DNA of 13,556 nt from Oscillospiraceae bacterium (GTDB lineage Bacteria > Bacillota > Clostridia > Oscillospirales > Oscillospiraceae): positions 1 to 13,556 of the forward strand of contig JAEETR010000030.1 in NCBI GenBank assembly GCA_016286595.1. The letters run 5' to 3'. Below, piece by piece: positions 6,399 to 13,251 of the stretch. Both the position numbers and the translations under genes were made by a program. Every line of letters begins with the position of its first letter. Position 1 is the stretch's first letter. Under the pieces are notes generated by a model. It was not told the origin of the DNA, ran no database searches, and saw only the letters and a program-made list of their open reading frames with translations.

Positions 6399-6988
6399 AA
6401 GCCGTGCTGTACGTTCACGGAAAAGGGGGCAGCGCCGCGGAGCGCGATCACTATATGCCTCTTTTCCCCGAGTGCGACGTGACAGGTCTGGACTACAAGA
6501 CCTTCACGCCCTGGGAGACGGGGGAGGAGATCGCTGCCGCCGTGAGGGCGCTGAGGACACGTTACGACGCCGTGATCCTGATAGCAAACAGCATCGGAGC
6601 GTATTTTGCGCTGTGTTCCGGCGCCGGAGATATGATAGAAAAAGCGTACTTCATATCTCCCGTGACCGATATGGAGAGGATGATCCTCGGCATGATGGCC
6701 AGGGAGGGGATCACGGAGGAGGAACTTGCCCGGCGCGGCGTCATCGTTACCGGAACGGGAGACGAACTGTCCGCCGGATACCTATCATGGGTCCGCTCCC
6801 ACCCCGTAAAATGGACCGTCCCGACGGCGATACTGTACGGCGGGAAGGACGAGCTCGTGCCCCGCGAGGCGATAACGGCGTTTGCCGGGCGTCACGGCGC
6901 GACCGTCACCGTCATGGAGGGCGCAGAGCACTGGTTCCACACCCCGGAGCAGATGCGTTTTCTGGATGACTGGATCCGGAACGTCTGA
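6395..6988 (+). CDS. Alpha/beta hydrolase, probable serine esterase
   Basis: This encodes 197 aa. The ATG overlaps the methyltransferase stop (ATGA, 6395-6398) and has GAGGAG 6 nt upstream; a longer open frame upstream is only read-through of the neighbour. The fold is visible as MKAVLYVHGKGGS (oxyanion HG loop, 8-13), the nucleophile elbow IANSIGAY (63-70) with Ser66 in A-N-S-I-G instead of the classical G-x-S-x-G, the acid loop YGGKDELVP (148-156) with Asp152, and GAEHWFH (176-182) with His179 as the likely catalytic histidine. The size fits small esterases or thioesterases of the RBBP9/YdeN-like kind. It is cytosolic, without a signal peptide. It is the last gene before a strong terminator. 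Confidence 0.88.
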   Translation: MKAVLYVHGKGGSAAERDHYMPLFPECDVTGLDYKTFTPWETGEEIAAAVRALRTRYDAVILIANSIGAYFALCSGAGDMIEKAYFISPVTDMERMILGMMAREGITEEELARRGVIVTGTGDELSAGYLSWVRSHPVKWTVPTAILYGGKDELVPREAITAFAGRHGATVTVMEGAEHWFHTPEQMRFLDDWIRNV

Positions 6989-7028
6989 AAGCGGTGGAAA
7001 TTCGCCGATACAGATTTGACGAAAAGAA

Positions 7029-7059
7029 AAATCCCCGCGGGAATAACCCGCGGGGATTT
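7029..7059. terminator. Bidirectional terminator between the hydrolase and uracil permease genes
   Basis: A perfect 13-bp stem (7029-7041 with 7047-7059) closes a 5-nt loop and is flanked by A-rich sequence on the left and T-rich sequence on the right. It can therefore stop transcription from both converging units. Confidence 0.9.
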
Positions 7060-7074
7060 CTTATTGGTTTTTTA

Positions 7075-8430
7075 TCACTTGTCGGCCTTTTTGCGGTTGA
7101 GCATCAGGTTGGTGACGATACCGAGAATCAGAGCGCAGGCCACAGTGCGCAGTTCAACTTTGCCAAACGAGACGGTCATGCCGCCCACGCCGGCCACCAG
7201 AATGATACTGGTTACGAACAGGTTGCGGCTGTCGTTCAAGTCGACTCCCTGCAGCATTTTCAGACCGGAGACGGAGATGAAACCATAGAGCGCGAAGCAC
7301 ACGCCGCCCATGACACAGCCAGGGATGGTTTCAAGGAAGGCCACGAAGGGCCCGATGAAGGAGACAAGGATGCACAGGACAGCAGCGCCCCAGATACTGG
7401 CAGTAGAGGCGTTGCGGGTAATGGCCACACAGGCGATGGATTCACCGTAGGTGGTGTTTGCACAGCCGCCGAACAGAGCGCCCACAGCGGAACCGATACC
7501 GTCGCCCAGCAGGGTCTTGTCAAGGCCGGGCTCAGTGAGCAGATCCTTGCCCACGATGGTGGACAGGTTCTTGTGATCGGCCAGATGCTCTGCGAAGACC
7601 ACGAAGCCCACCGGGACATAAGCCACAAACAGGGTCACAAGATAGGAGGCGGTGATATCCTTCAGGCCTGCGGTACCACCAAGCATGAACGTGAAGTCGG
7701 GCATGGAGAATACGCTGCAGTTCTTAAAGGCATCGTAGTTGATAACCGTGAGAGCGGCGTTGTTGGTGGCGTTGCCTATAAGAGCCAGGATAGAAGCTAC
7801 GATGTAACCGGCGGCAATGCCGAGAACGAAGGGGATGAGCTTGCCCATTTTTTTGCCGTAAACGGAGCACAGCATGGTGACGCCCAGGGTCACAAGACCG
7901 CAGATGAGGCACACATAGACGGAGCCGCCTTCAACGCTGCTGGAGGTGATGGAACCCACGGCACTGCCGGCCAGGGACAGACCAATAATGGCCACGGTGG
8001 GACCGATGATGACGGGGGGCATCAGCTTGCTGATCCAGCCGGTGCCGGAGGTCTTTACCACGATGGCGAGGATGACATATACAAGACCGGCCATAACAGC
8101 ACCGATAATGAGGCCCCAGTAACCCACGGCCATGCTCGCGGCGCCGGCGAAGGCGGAGATCATGGAACCGATAAAGGCGAAGGAACTTCCAAGGAAAACG
8201 GGACTCTTGGAGCGGGTGAACAGAAGATAGATGATGCTGCCGCATCCGGCACCGAACAGAGCTGCGGAAGCGTTGAGAGCGGGTGCTTCGCCAAGGATTT
8301 TGAATACTTCGCTGTTAACGGTAGCAGGGACCGCGATAGTGGCGGCCATAATGGCCAGCAGCTGCTGCAGCGCAAACAGAATAAGCTGACCGAACTTGGG
8401 CTTGTCTTCAATTTTGTAGATAAGTTCCAT
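7075..8430 (-). CDS. pyrP: Uracil permease (NCS2/UraA family)
   Basis: This encodes 451 aa with about 14 membrane segments, the UraA length and layout. It imports uracil with protons across the cytoplasmic membrane. Family marks are QQLLAIMAATIAVP (22-35), FLGSSFAFIG (79-88), FAEHLADH (279-286) with Glu281, and GGCANTTYGESIACVAITR (321-339) with Glu330; the two glutamates correspond to the uracil-contacting residues of E. coli UraA. The start is ATG at 8430, with AAGGAG 6 nt upstream; an in-frame TTG at 8445 lies ahead of that site and is rejected. The gene is alone on its transcript and its leader carries a full PyrR attenuator, which supports a pyrimidine rather than a xanthine/urate substrate. 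The symbol uraA would be equally acceptable. Confidence 0.95.
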   Translation of the reverse strand: MELIYKIEDKPKFGQLILFALQQLLAIMAATIAVPATVNSEVFKILGEAPALNASAALFGAGCGSIIYLLFTRSKSPVFLGSSFAFIGSMISAFAGAASMAVGYWGLIIGAVMAGLVYVILAIVVKTSGTGWISKLMPPVIIGPTVAIIGLSLAGSAVGSITSSSVEGGSVYVCLICGLVTLGVTMLCSVYGKKMGKLIPFVLGIAAGYIVASILALIGNATNNAALTVINYDAFKNCSVFSMPDFTFMLGGTAGLKDITASYLVTLFVAYVPVGFVVFAEHLADHKNLSTIVGKDLLTEPGLDKTLLGDGIGSAVGALFGGCANTTYGESIACVAITRNASTASIWGAAVLCILVSFIGPFVAFLETIPGCVMGGVCFALYGFISVSGLKMLQGVDLNDSRNLFVTSIILVAGVGGMTVSFGKVELRTVACALILGIVTNLMLNRKKADK

Positions 8431-8436
8431 ACTTTT

Positions 8437-8442
8437 CTCCTT
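8437..8442 (-). promoter_or_regulatory. Ribosome binding site of pyrP
   Basis: AAGGAG on the minus strand ends 6 nt before the ATG at 8430 and fixes that codon as the start. Confidence 0.85.
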
Positions 8443-8470
8443 CAATTATTATTTTTCGCCCGGTGAACAG

Positions 8471-8504
8471 AAAAAGCGCCCTGCCCGCAGGACGGACAAG
8501 GCGC
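8471..8504 (-). terminator. Attenuator terminator in the pyrP leader
   Basis: On the minus strand an 11-bp stem (8504-8494 with 8486-8476, including three G-U pairs) with a 7-nt loop is followed by T5 (8475-8471). It lies between the promoter and the pyrP start, so it is a conditional leader terminator. Its 5' arm is shared with the antiterminator. Confidence 0.85.
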
Positions 8505-8536
8505 ACTTGAGTACGTGCCTATGGAACCTACACCTT
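8498..8536 (-). promoter_or_regulatory. Antiterminator helix of the pyrP leader
   Basis: On the minus strand AAGGTGTA (8536-8529) can pair with TGCGCCTT (8505-8498) over 8 bp, two of them G-U. The first segment shares AAGGT with the 3' arm of the PyrR hairpin and the second overlaps the 5' arm of the terminator, so the three structures exclude one another, as in known pyr attenuators. Confidence 0.7.
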
Positions 8537-8564
8537 TTCGACCTCACGGGACCGAGTTAAAGAT
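8532..8564 (-). promoter_or_regulatory. PyrR-binding RNA hairpin (anti-antiterminator)
   Basis: The minus-strand RNA contains UCCCGUGAGG, an exact match to the conserved PyrR loop UCCNGNGAGG. It is closed by CGG/UCG, then an internal loop, then a lower stem AUCUUU/AAAAGGU. When PyrR with UMP holds this hairpin, the antiterminator cannot form and the downstream terminator stops transcription. The upper stem includes one G-U pair. PyrR itself is not in this window. Confidence 0.88.
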
Positions 8565-8575
8565 TTCCTTTTGAG

Positions 8576-8604
8576 AGGATAACACCGGCATAAGGAGAAG
8601 TCAA
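8576..8604 (-). promoter_or_regulatory. Sigma-A promoter of pyrP
   Basis: On the minus strand TTGACT (8604-8599), a 17-nt spacer and TATCCT (8581-8576). Transcription would begin about 5-10 nt before the PyrR hairpin, exactly what the attenuator requires. Confidence 0.7.
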
Positions 8605-8634
8605 GGAAAAAATACGAAAAAAGCAGAAAATATA

Positions 8635-8660
8635 TATTTTGTGTCACAATGCACAAAATA
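8635..8660 (-). terminator. Possible weak terminator after the M14 endopeptidase gene
   Basis: A perfect 9-bp but A/T-rich stem (TATTTTGTG with CACAAAATA) and an 8-nt loop, followed on the minus strand by T-rich sequence with several T runs. It is the only candidate stop signal between the endopeptidase and the pyrP promoter. The low GC content makes its strength doubtful. Confidence 0.4.
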
Positions 8661-8679
8661 CACTATCCGTTGTGGCCGA

Positions 8680-9975
8680 TTATCGCAAATCACGCGCAAG
8701 GGTCATGCCCGCCGCAAGTATGCCCAGAGCGTCGGAATATATCTCAGGGAACGCGGACAAGGGCAGCGGAGATTCGCCCTGTCCCAGCTCTATGGTAAAA
8801 CCCGGACGACGATAGCGATATATGAACCAGTCCTTGTATCCGGCAAAGCCGGAGGCGTAGGGCACGTTCTCCACGGCGTAGCCGCTGACGGCGGAGAAGG
8901 CGCCGGCGATCTCATACGCCCCGGGCACGTCATAATCCAGATACCGCCAGTATATGACCTCGCCCTGCGTGTGGAGAGAAACTGTCAGCGCAAAATCGTT
9001 TTTTATGGTGTAATCGTATACGGCCCTGCTCTCCGGCGCTTCCAGCGCCGCCTCGCCCGTGAAGTCCCGTGGCGCGGGGGAGACGAAGCCCTGAGCGGTT
9101 TTTATCCGGCGGGCCTCTTCCCAGCCCGCCGGATACTGCAGGTTGGTGTCGATCCCGACGACGTTTGCCTTCCATCCGTCGGGAAAGGGTATGCCGGGAT
9201 AGTCGGACGCTATCGCTGCCGCCCCATCGAAGAAATAACCGCTGTCAAGAGCGCCCGTAACAAGATCGACTCCGTCCGGGTTAACCATGGGAATTAAGTG
9301 GAGCGCGACGTCCCCGATGAGAGCGGCGGCGTTCTCGCCCCGGATGTTCCCGCCTGTCAGAACGGCTCTGGCGTACTCTTCGAGAAACCTCATCAGGACC
9401 GCCGTCGTGATCCACTCGTTGGCGTGATGGGAAGCGTTGTAGAACACCTGCGTCTGACCGCCGCCGATGACGACGGTCGGAATATCCTGCCCCATAACGC
9501 TTTTTCCGACGCTGCCGACGCGCAGGAACGGATAACGGGCGGCAAGACCTCTTATACAGTAGTACAGGAGGGCGGAGGTAAAGGACACGTCCGAGGGCAC
9601 CACGTCAAATCTCATCGGTACGATCATACGGCGGCCCGCCGGTAAATTAAAAGGATCGACGCCGGGATTTGCGCCTATAAGAAGACTCAGGTTGACGCCG
9701 TACCGCAGCGCGATCCGGTAGAAGGTGTCACCGGGCATGACGGTATAGACCTCGTAACCGAAGAGCCACGGCTCCAGCGCCCTCCAGGTCAGCGGACCGC
9801 ATACGCCGTCGTCGGCAAGGCCCGCGCCTGACTGAAATCTCCTCAGCGCGGCCAGCGTGAGGGGACCGAAAATGCCGTCTGGCCGCGACGGATAAAGCCC
9901 TCTGCGGCGAAGAGCCAGCTGCAGCATCTCCGTCCAGGGTCCTGCGTCGCCGTAACGTACAGTTTTGTTTTCCAT
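8680..9975 (-). CDS. M14-family gamma-D-glutamyl-L-diamino acid endopeptidase with PG-binding and LysM domains
   Basis: This encodes 431 aa. ATG at 9975 is chosen because CAGGAG lies 6 nt upstream; an in-frame ATG at 10077 would add 34 residues without a good ribosome site. Residues 6-68 form a PG_binding_1 domain (GDAGPWTEMLQ...DGIFGPLTLAALRRFQ...DGVCGPLTW). Residues 75-121 form a LysM module (VYTVMPGDTFYRIALRYGV...NP...IVP). From about 132 on is a zinc carboxypeptidase of family M14: HHANEW (183-188) gives the HxxE ligands His184 and Glu187, SLHTQGE (333-339) gives His335, and FTIELGQGE (393-401) the catalytic Glu396. Such enzymes cut the gamma-D-Glu-diaminopimelate bond of peptidoglycan stem peptides; ENP1 of Lysinibacillus sphaericus is the closest described architecture I know. 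No signal peptide is visible, which suggests a forespore or mother-cell role in spore wall peptide processing or recycling. It is divergent from spoIVB. Confidence 0.92.
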   Translation of the reverse strand: MENKTVRYGDAGPWTEMLQLALRRRGLYPSRPDGIFGPLTLAALRRFQSGAGLADDGVCGPLTWRALEPWLFGYEVYTVMPGDTFYRIALRYGVNLSLLIGANPGVDPFNLPAGRRMIVPMRFDVVPSDVSFTSALLYYCIRGLAARYPFLRVGSVGKSVMGQDIPTVVIGGGQTQVFYNASHHANEWITTAVLMRFLEEYARAVLTGGNIRGENAAALIGDVALHLIPMVNPDGVDLVTGALDSGYFFDGAAAIASDYPGIPFPDGWKANVVGIDTNLQYPAGWEEARRIKTAQGFVSPAPRDFTGEAALEAPESRAVYDYTIKNDFALTVSLHTQGEVIYWRYLDYDVPGAYEIAGAFSAVSGYAVENVPYASGFAGYKDWFIYRYRRPGFTIELGQGESPLPLSAFPEIYSDALGILAAGMTLARDLR

Positions 9976-10250
9976 AACCGTCTCCTGAAAGATGAAATAA
10001 TGGCCGGGACCATAAGTAATCTGTATGAGACGGCGCGCCGTGTTCAGTACAATAATAAAAAATGTAATGAGTGCCATTATCTTCCCATGCCGGACACGAA
10101 ATAACGGACAGCGTCGGCGGAGGAAACTGCGGCGCAGGCAAATGAGAGATATATTTCTGCCCGCAGGGTCGTTTTTTCGGCGTTGCCGCGGGCATATTAT
10201 CTCAGCGGCGGCCGCCTCACCGCCGATACGATGGCAGGGAGGGAGAAATA
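9976..10250. other. Divergent intergenic region with dyads, no gene seen
   Basis: This is about 275 nt between the endopeptidase and spoIVB genes. It holds a perfect 12-bp palindrome ACGGCGCGCCGT (10030-10041) and an inverted repeat with 7-bp arms TGCCCGC/GCGGGCA (10158-10164 and 10188-10194). The second arm runs into CATATTA (10193-10199), which looks like a sigma-G -10 element but lacks a matching -35. No coding frame here looks real; the long plus-strand frame through it is an upstream extension of spoIVB rich in Arg. Promoters of both genes must lie here but cannot be fixed. Confidence 0.5.
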
Positions 10251-10298
10251 ATGGTTTATTCGGCAGTACGTCCCTTTTCCGGAAGGGGCGCCGGATGA
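10251..10298 (+). CDS. Possible 15-codon leader ORF coupled to spoIVB
   Basis: ATG at 10251 has a strong ribosome site (GGGAGG at 10237-10242, 8 nt away) and encodes MVYSAVRPFSGRGAG. Its TGA (10296-10298) overlaps the spoIVB ATG (10295-10297) as ATGA. The short frame contains the weaker spoIVB ribosome site. The arrangement suggests translational coupling or a leader peptide; it could also be chance, since the peptide has no recognisable features. Confidence 0.4.
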   Translation: MVYSAVRPFSGRGAG

Positions 10299-11311
10299 AA
10301 AGAGGAAAAAGATGTTTTTATAAAAGTATCGCGGCAGCCGCAGCGGTACTGATAACGACGCTGACCGTGGTGATTTCCGCGTGGGCCGCATATCCGGAAA
10401 GCCTCGTGCCGGTGGGCAGCGCGGTGGGCATACGGATAAAGACCCGGGGCGTCATTGTGGTCAATACGGAACAGACGTCGGGACAGTCCCCGGCGGAAAA
10501 GGCCGGGATAAGACCGGGCGATATTATCGTGAGCGTGGACGGCACCTCGGTAACCTCCGCGTCGGAGCTGACGGATGGCCTTCAGCAGGGCGGAAATGAG
10601 CTTGATATAACGGTACTGCGGGACGGGACCGAACAGCGGTTTGCCGTTGCCCCGGAGACAAACGGCGGGAGAAGGACAATAGGCGTCTGGGTGCGGGACT
10701 CCATATCCGGCATCGGCACCGTCACCTTCTACGACGCCGAAAACGGCGTGTTCGGAGCACTGGGCCATTGCGTGGACGATACGGATACCGGCGTGCGGGT
10801 GCCCGTGGAAGAGGGACGCATCGCGCGGGCGCAGGTGGGCGACGTGGTAAAAGGCAGTCCCGGTTCTCCCGGACAGCTGGGCGGCGTGTTCGACCCCGAC
10901 GAAGCGATGGGGGAGATCGGCGCCAATACGGAGTTCGGCATATTCGGCACGGCGATATCCATGGAGGGGGAGAGCGTCCCCGTGGCGTCACCCGGAGATA
11001 TTGTACCGGGCAAGGCGGAGATAATATCTACCGTGGAGGGAGATCGTCCTCAGAGCTTCTCGGTGGAGATAATACGGGTGTACTCCGACGCCCCTGACGG
11101 CAGGAGTATGATGCTCAGGGTCACAGACGAAAAGCTGCTGGCGGCCACCGGCGGCATCGTGCAGGGGATGAGCGGCAGCCCGATAATCCAGAACGGAAAG
11201 CTCATCGGAGCGGTGACCCACGTGCTTGTGAACGACCCCGCAAAGGGCTACGGCATCTCAATAGACAAAATGCTGGAAGCGGCCGGTTATACCGACGGGC
11301 AGGCGGCGTAA
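10295..11311 (+). CDS. spoIVB: SpoIVB serine peptidase (S55), sigma-K checkpoint signalling protease
   Basis: This encodes 338 aa; ATG at 10295 follows GGAAGGGG by 6 nt. Residues 12-32 are one hydrophobic segment (uncleaved signal/anchor). A PDZ domain follows (about 45-120; GIRPGDIIVSVDGTSV at 71-86), then the S55 peptidase domain (about 128-330) with FGALGHCVDD (153-162, catalytic His158), VTDEKLL with probable acid Asp278, and GMSGSPIIQNGKLIGAVTHV (291-310) with nucleophile Ser295 in SGSP. In Bacillus subtilis the forespore exports SpoIVB into the intermembrane space, where it cuts SpoIVFA and triggers pro-sigma-K processing; it is transcribed by sigma-F/sigma-G. The protein is shorter than the roughly 425-aa B. 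subtilis enzyme, mostly N-terminal to the PDZ domain. In most endospore formers spo0A follows directly; here an inverted ABC operon intervenes. Confidence 0.94.
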   Translation: MKRGKRCFYKSIAAAAAVLITTLTVVISAWAAYPESLVPVGSAVGIRIKTRGVIVVNTEQTSGQSPAEKAGIRPGDIIVSVDGTSVTSASELTDGLQQGGNELDITVLRDGTEQRFAVAPETNGGRRTIGVWVRDSISGIGTVTFYDAENGVFGALGHCVDDTDTGVRVPVEEGRIARAQVGDVVKGSPGSPGQLGGVFDPDEAMGEIGANTEFGIFGTAISMEGESVPVASPGDIVPGKAEIISTVEGDRPQSFSVEIIRVYSDAPDGRSMMLRVTDEKLLAATGGIVQGMSGSPIIQNGKLIGAVTHVLVNDPAKGYGISIDKMLEAAGYTDGQAA

Positions 11312-11347
11312 AGAAAAGGAGCGGGCGTACTTGCGTACGTCCGCTCC
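11312..11347 (-). terminator. Terminator of the GntR/ABC operon, hairpin shared with the spoIVB end
   Basis: A 13-bp stem (11318-11330 with 11335-11347, one G-U pair) has a 4-nt loop. On the minus strand it runs into TTTTCTTT, a good intrinsic terminator for the ABC permease transcript. On the plus strand no T run follows, so spoIVB termination by it would be weaker. Confidence 0.8.
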
Positions 11348-11366
11348 TGCCGTTGCGGAGTTATAT

Positions 11367-12152
11367 TTAAGCCAGATTCAGTCCTCGTCTGAGACTGTGC
11401 GTGCTGATGAGATAGAACGCCGCGCCGATGACGACTTCAAAAGCGATCATCAAGCCGACCAGCACCTCGATTTCGGCGGAGGAAGGGGCAAGGGAAGTCA
11501 GCTTCGTCGCACACAAAGACGTGACTATGCTTATGCAGATGTAGGAGAGCACTGACCACAGCCCTTTGTGATTTGTGAAGCAGTGGCCGATGGAGATGGC
11601 CGCGTAGAAGTGCAGACAGAAGCACAGACCGGCGGTGATGCACAGTGCCAGGAATTCCAGCCCCACAAATATCAGACGGAACGTCCTGAAGCCTGCAGCC
11701 CTTATGAGCTCGAGCAGCTGCGTGAAGGTGGGGAGGCCGGCAAAGAGACGGGCCAGCTCCATGTGCGAGAAGTTAACTATGGTGAGTACGATGATGAGTA
11801 CCACCACGGCGGCCGTGGCAACGAACCATACGAGGGAAACGATGAGCTTGCTCCACATGAGCTGATGGATGTTTACCGGCAGCGTGAGCATGAGATAGCC
11901 CTCGTTCTGCAGCAGGTTCTTATAAAACCGGTTTATCATGATGACCACGGTCACAAGACCCGCCGCCGCGACGGCCACAAAGAACAGCACGATAAACAGC
12001 GTGAGCATCGCGTTTATTACGGAGTTTTTCGACACGCTTAAGAAGCGGTAGCCGACGTTGGCAACGACGGCAAGAACGGCGAATACGCCAAGAGCGGGCA
12101 GCATCGTGCGTCCGGTGGCCTTGAACTCGTGCTTGATGAGTTTTCCTAACAT
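11367..12152 (-). CDS. ABC-2 type transporter permease
   Basis: This encodes 261 aa; GGGAGG lies 7 nt before the ATG. Six membrane segments are visible (about 17-36, 47-72, 102-128, 157-190, 199-219, 229-251). Between segments 2 and 3 is NEGYLMLTLPVN (83-94), a motif typical of permeases paired with YtrB-like ATPases. It forms the channel part of the exporter whose ATPase is encoded immediately upstream; the start overlaps the ATPase stop by 7 nt. The substrate is unknown; relatives include bacitracin/antimicrobial and cell-envelope stress exporters. It is last in the operon, before a hairpin terminator. Confidence 0.88.
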   Translation of the reverse strand: MLGKLIKHEFKATGRTMLPALGVFAVLAVVANVGYRFLSVSKNSVINAMLTLFIVLFFVAVAAAGLVTVVIMINRFYKNLLQNEGYLMLTLPVNIHQLMWSKLIVSLVWFVATAAVVVLIIVLTIVNFSHMELARLFAGLPTFTQLLELIRAAGFRTFRLIFVGLEFLALCITAGLCFCLHFYAAISIGHCFTNHKGLWSVLSYICISIVTSLCATKLTSLAPSSAEIEVLVGLMIAFEVVIGAAFYLISTHSLRRGLNLA

Positions 12153-12841
12153 TTGAATACCTCCCTGAACAGGGCGTCCACACTCTTCCCGGAGTCCTGA
12201 CGGATCTCGTCCACCGACTTGGAGAGGGTGATCCTGCCCTCGTTTATGAACAGCACGTCGTCCAGCACCTTCTCCACGTCGGAGATGAGGTGGGTGGAAA
12301 TAACGACGGAAGCGCCGGGGTTATAGTTGGCGATGATGGTGTTGAGGATGAAATCCCGGGACGCCGGATCGACGCCGCCTATCGGCTCATCCAGCAGATA
12401 CAGGGAGGCGCTGCGGCTCATGACCATGATAAGCTGGACCTTCTCCCGCGTGCCCTTGGACATCTGCCTTATCTTCATCGTTGAATCTATGCCCAGACGG
12501 CTGAGCATCTCGGCGGCGTTCTCGCTGCTGAAATCGGCGTAGAAATCGCCGTAAAACTCAAGAAGCTGAGCGGAAGTCATCCAGCCCGGCAGGTAATCCC
12601 TGTCGGGAAGGTAGGAGACCATGGCCTTCGTGGCCGGTCCGGGCTTCTGCCCGCCTATAAGTATCTGCCCTGACGTGGGGGTAAGCAGCCCGTTGGCGAG
12701 TTTTATCAGCGTAGTCTTTCCGCTGCCGTTGGGTCCCAGCAGCCCCACTATGCGGCCCGGCTCTACGACAAGATCCACGCTGTCCAGCGCCGTCTTGCCG
12801 CCAAACCGTTTGGTGAGGCTTTTACATTCAAATATTGCCAT
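12146..12841 (-). CDS. ABC transporter ATP-binding protein (YtrB-like)
   Basis: This encodes 231 aa. ATG at 12841 has AAGGAGG 9 nt upstream; the longer open frame reaching 13156 is an out-of-frame shadow of gntR and is not used. Walker A is GPNGSGKTT (36-44), the signature is MSKGTREK (127-134) in place of LSGGQ, Walker B is LYLLDEP (147-153) with a D-loop GGVD (155-158), and the H-loop is STHLISD (182-188). The Q-loop region reads VSYLPDRDYLP, with no plain glutamine, as is common in this subfamily. The SKG variant and short length match ATPases that sit with YtrA-type regulators. It overlaps gntR by 14 nt and the permease by 7 nt, so the three proteins are translated as one unit. Confidence 0.93.
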   Translation of the reverse strand: MAIFECKSLTKRFGGKTALDSVDLVVEPGRIVGLLGPNGSGKTTLIKLANGLLTPTSGQILIGGQKPGPATKAMVSYLPDRDYLPGWMTSAQLLEFYGDFYADFSSENAAEMLSRLGIDSTMKIRQMSKGTREKVQLIMVMSRSASLYLLDEPIGGVDPASRDFILNTIIANYNPGASVVISTHLISDVEKVLDDVLFINEGRITLSKSVDEIRQDSGKSVDALFREVFKC

Positions 12842-13211
12842 CTGCACTATCCTCCTTGTTGAATTCCGATAACAGTTCAAGCATTTCGCCGCGGCCAAAG
12901 CCCAGCTTTTCCATGGCGTCGAGATACTCCTGAGTCCGCTCCCTTGCAAGTGACATCCGCAGGGAGGAGACGATCTCTTCGTCTTCCGTAACGAAACGGC
13001 CCGCGGTCCGCTGGGTATAGACGATTCCCTCCCGTTCCAGCTCAAGCATAGCCCGCTGTACGGTGTTGGGGTTGACGCCCGCGTCCATTGCCATATCCCT
13101 TGCGGAGGGTAATCTCTCGCCCGGCGACAGGGCCCCGGAAGCGATGGCCAGCTCAAGCTGATACATTATCTGGGAGTATATGGGAAGATCGTCCCGTATC
13201 TGCCAGTCCAT
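12828..13211 (-). CDS. GntR-family transcriptional regulator, YtrA subfamily
   Basis: This encodes 127 aa; AAGGAGG lies 7 nt before the ATG. The N-terminal winged helix (residues 5-75: IYSQIMYQLELAIASGAL.PGERLPSARDMAMDAGVNPNTVQRAMLELEREGIVYTQRTAGRFV) is a textbook GntR DNA-binding domain. The remaining 50 residues form a short helical dimerisation tail with no ligand domain, which defines the YtrA subgroup. Such proteins repress their own operon with adjacent ABC genes and are released by envelope-active compounds. A perfect inverted repeat overlaps the likely promoter, consistent with autorepression. The operon lies divergently next to spo0A. Confidence 0.93.
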   Translation of the reverse strand: MDWQIRDDLPIYSQIMYQLELAIASGALSPGERLPSARDMAMDAGVNPNTVQRAMLELEREGIVYTQRTAGRFVTEDEEIVSSLRMSLARERTQEYLDAMEKLGFGRGEMLELLSEFNKEDSADGNI

Positions 13212-13231
13212 AGTACACCTCCTTGCGCAAC

Positions 13232-13251
13232 TGTATTATACGAGTAATACA
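13232..13251. promoter_or_regulatory. Probable GntR operator
   Basis: A perfect dyad, TGTATTA and TAATACA (13232-13238 and 13245-13251), separated by 6 bp, has the GTA...TAC form usual for GntR sites. It covers the -10 end of the gntR promoter and lies 20 nt before the gntR start, as expected for autorepression. Confidence 0.75.

Noticed and set aside
7017..7023. TGACGAA, a match to the degenerate 0A box
   Set aside because: It lies just after the hydrolase stop and before a terminator, far from any promoter; a single copy is expected by chance.
6994..8466. 490-codon plus-strand open frame opposite pyrP
   Set aside because: A mirror frame of the permease, rich in Gly/His/Asp/Gln, without domains. 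It runs through a terminator and the permease ribosome site.
9979..10020. Sigma-E/sigma-K promoter for the endopeptidase gene
   Set aside because: A CATACA-like string is present on the minus strand near 10021, but no suitable -35 lies 14-16 nt away.
9976..10077. 34-residue extension of the M14 endopeptidase
   Set aside because: Slightly hydrophobic, but with only a weak GGGAAG site close to the ATG, whereas ATG 9975 has CAGGAG at ideal distance and begins right at the PG-binding domain.
10193..10199. CATATTA as a sigma-G -10 for spoIVB
   Set aside because: No GNATR-type -35 at 17-18 nt upstream, so not called as a promoter.
10025..10294. N-terminal extension of SpoIVB by 90 residues
   Set aside because: Arg-rich and unlike any SpoIVB; ATG at 10295 has a ribosome site and begins a proper signal-anchor.
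12842..13156. N-terminal extension of the ABC ATPase
   Set aside because: It is an alternate frame of gntR; the ATPase family begins with MAIFECKSLTKRFG at 12841, which has AAGGAGG upstream.
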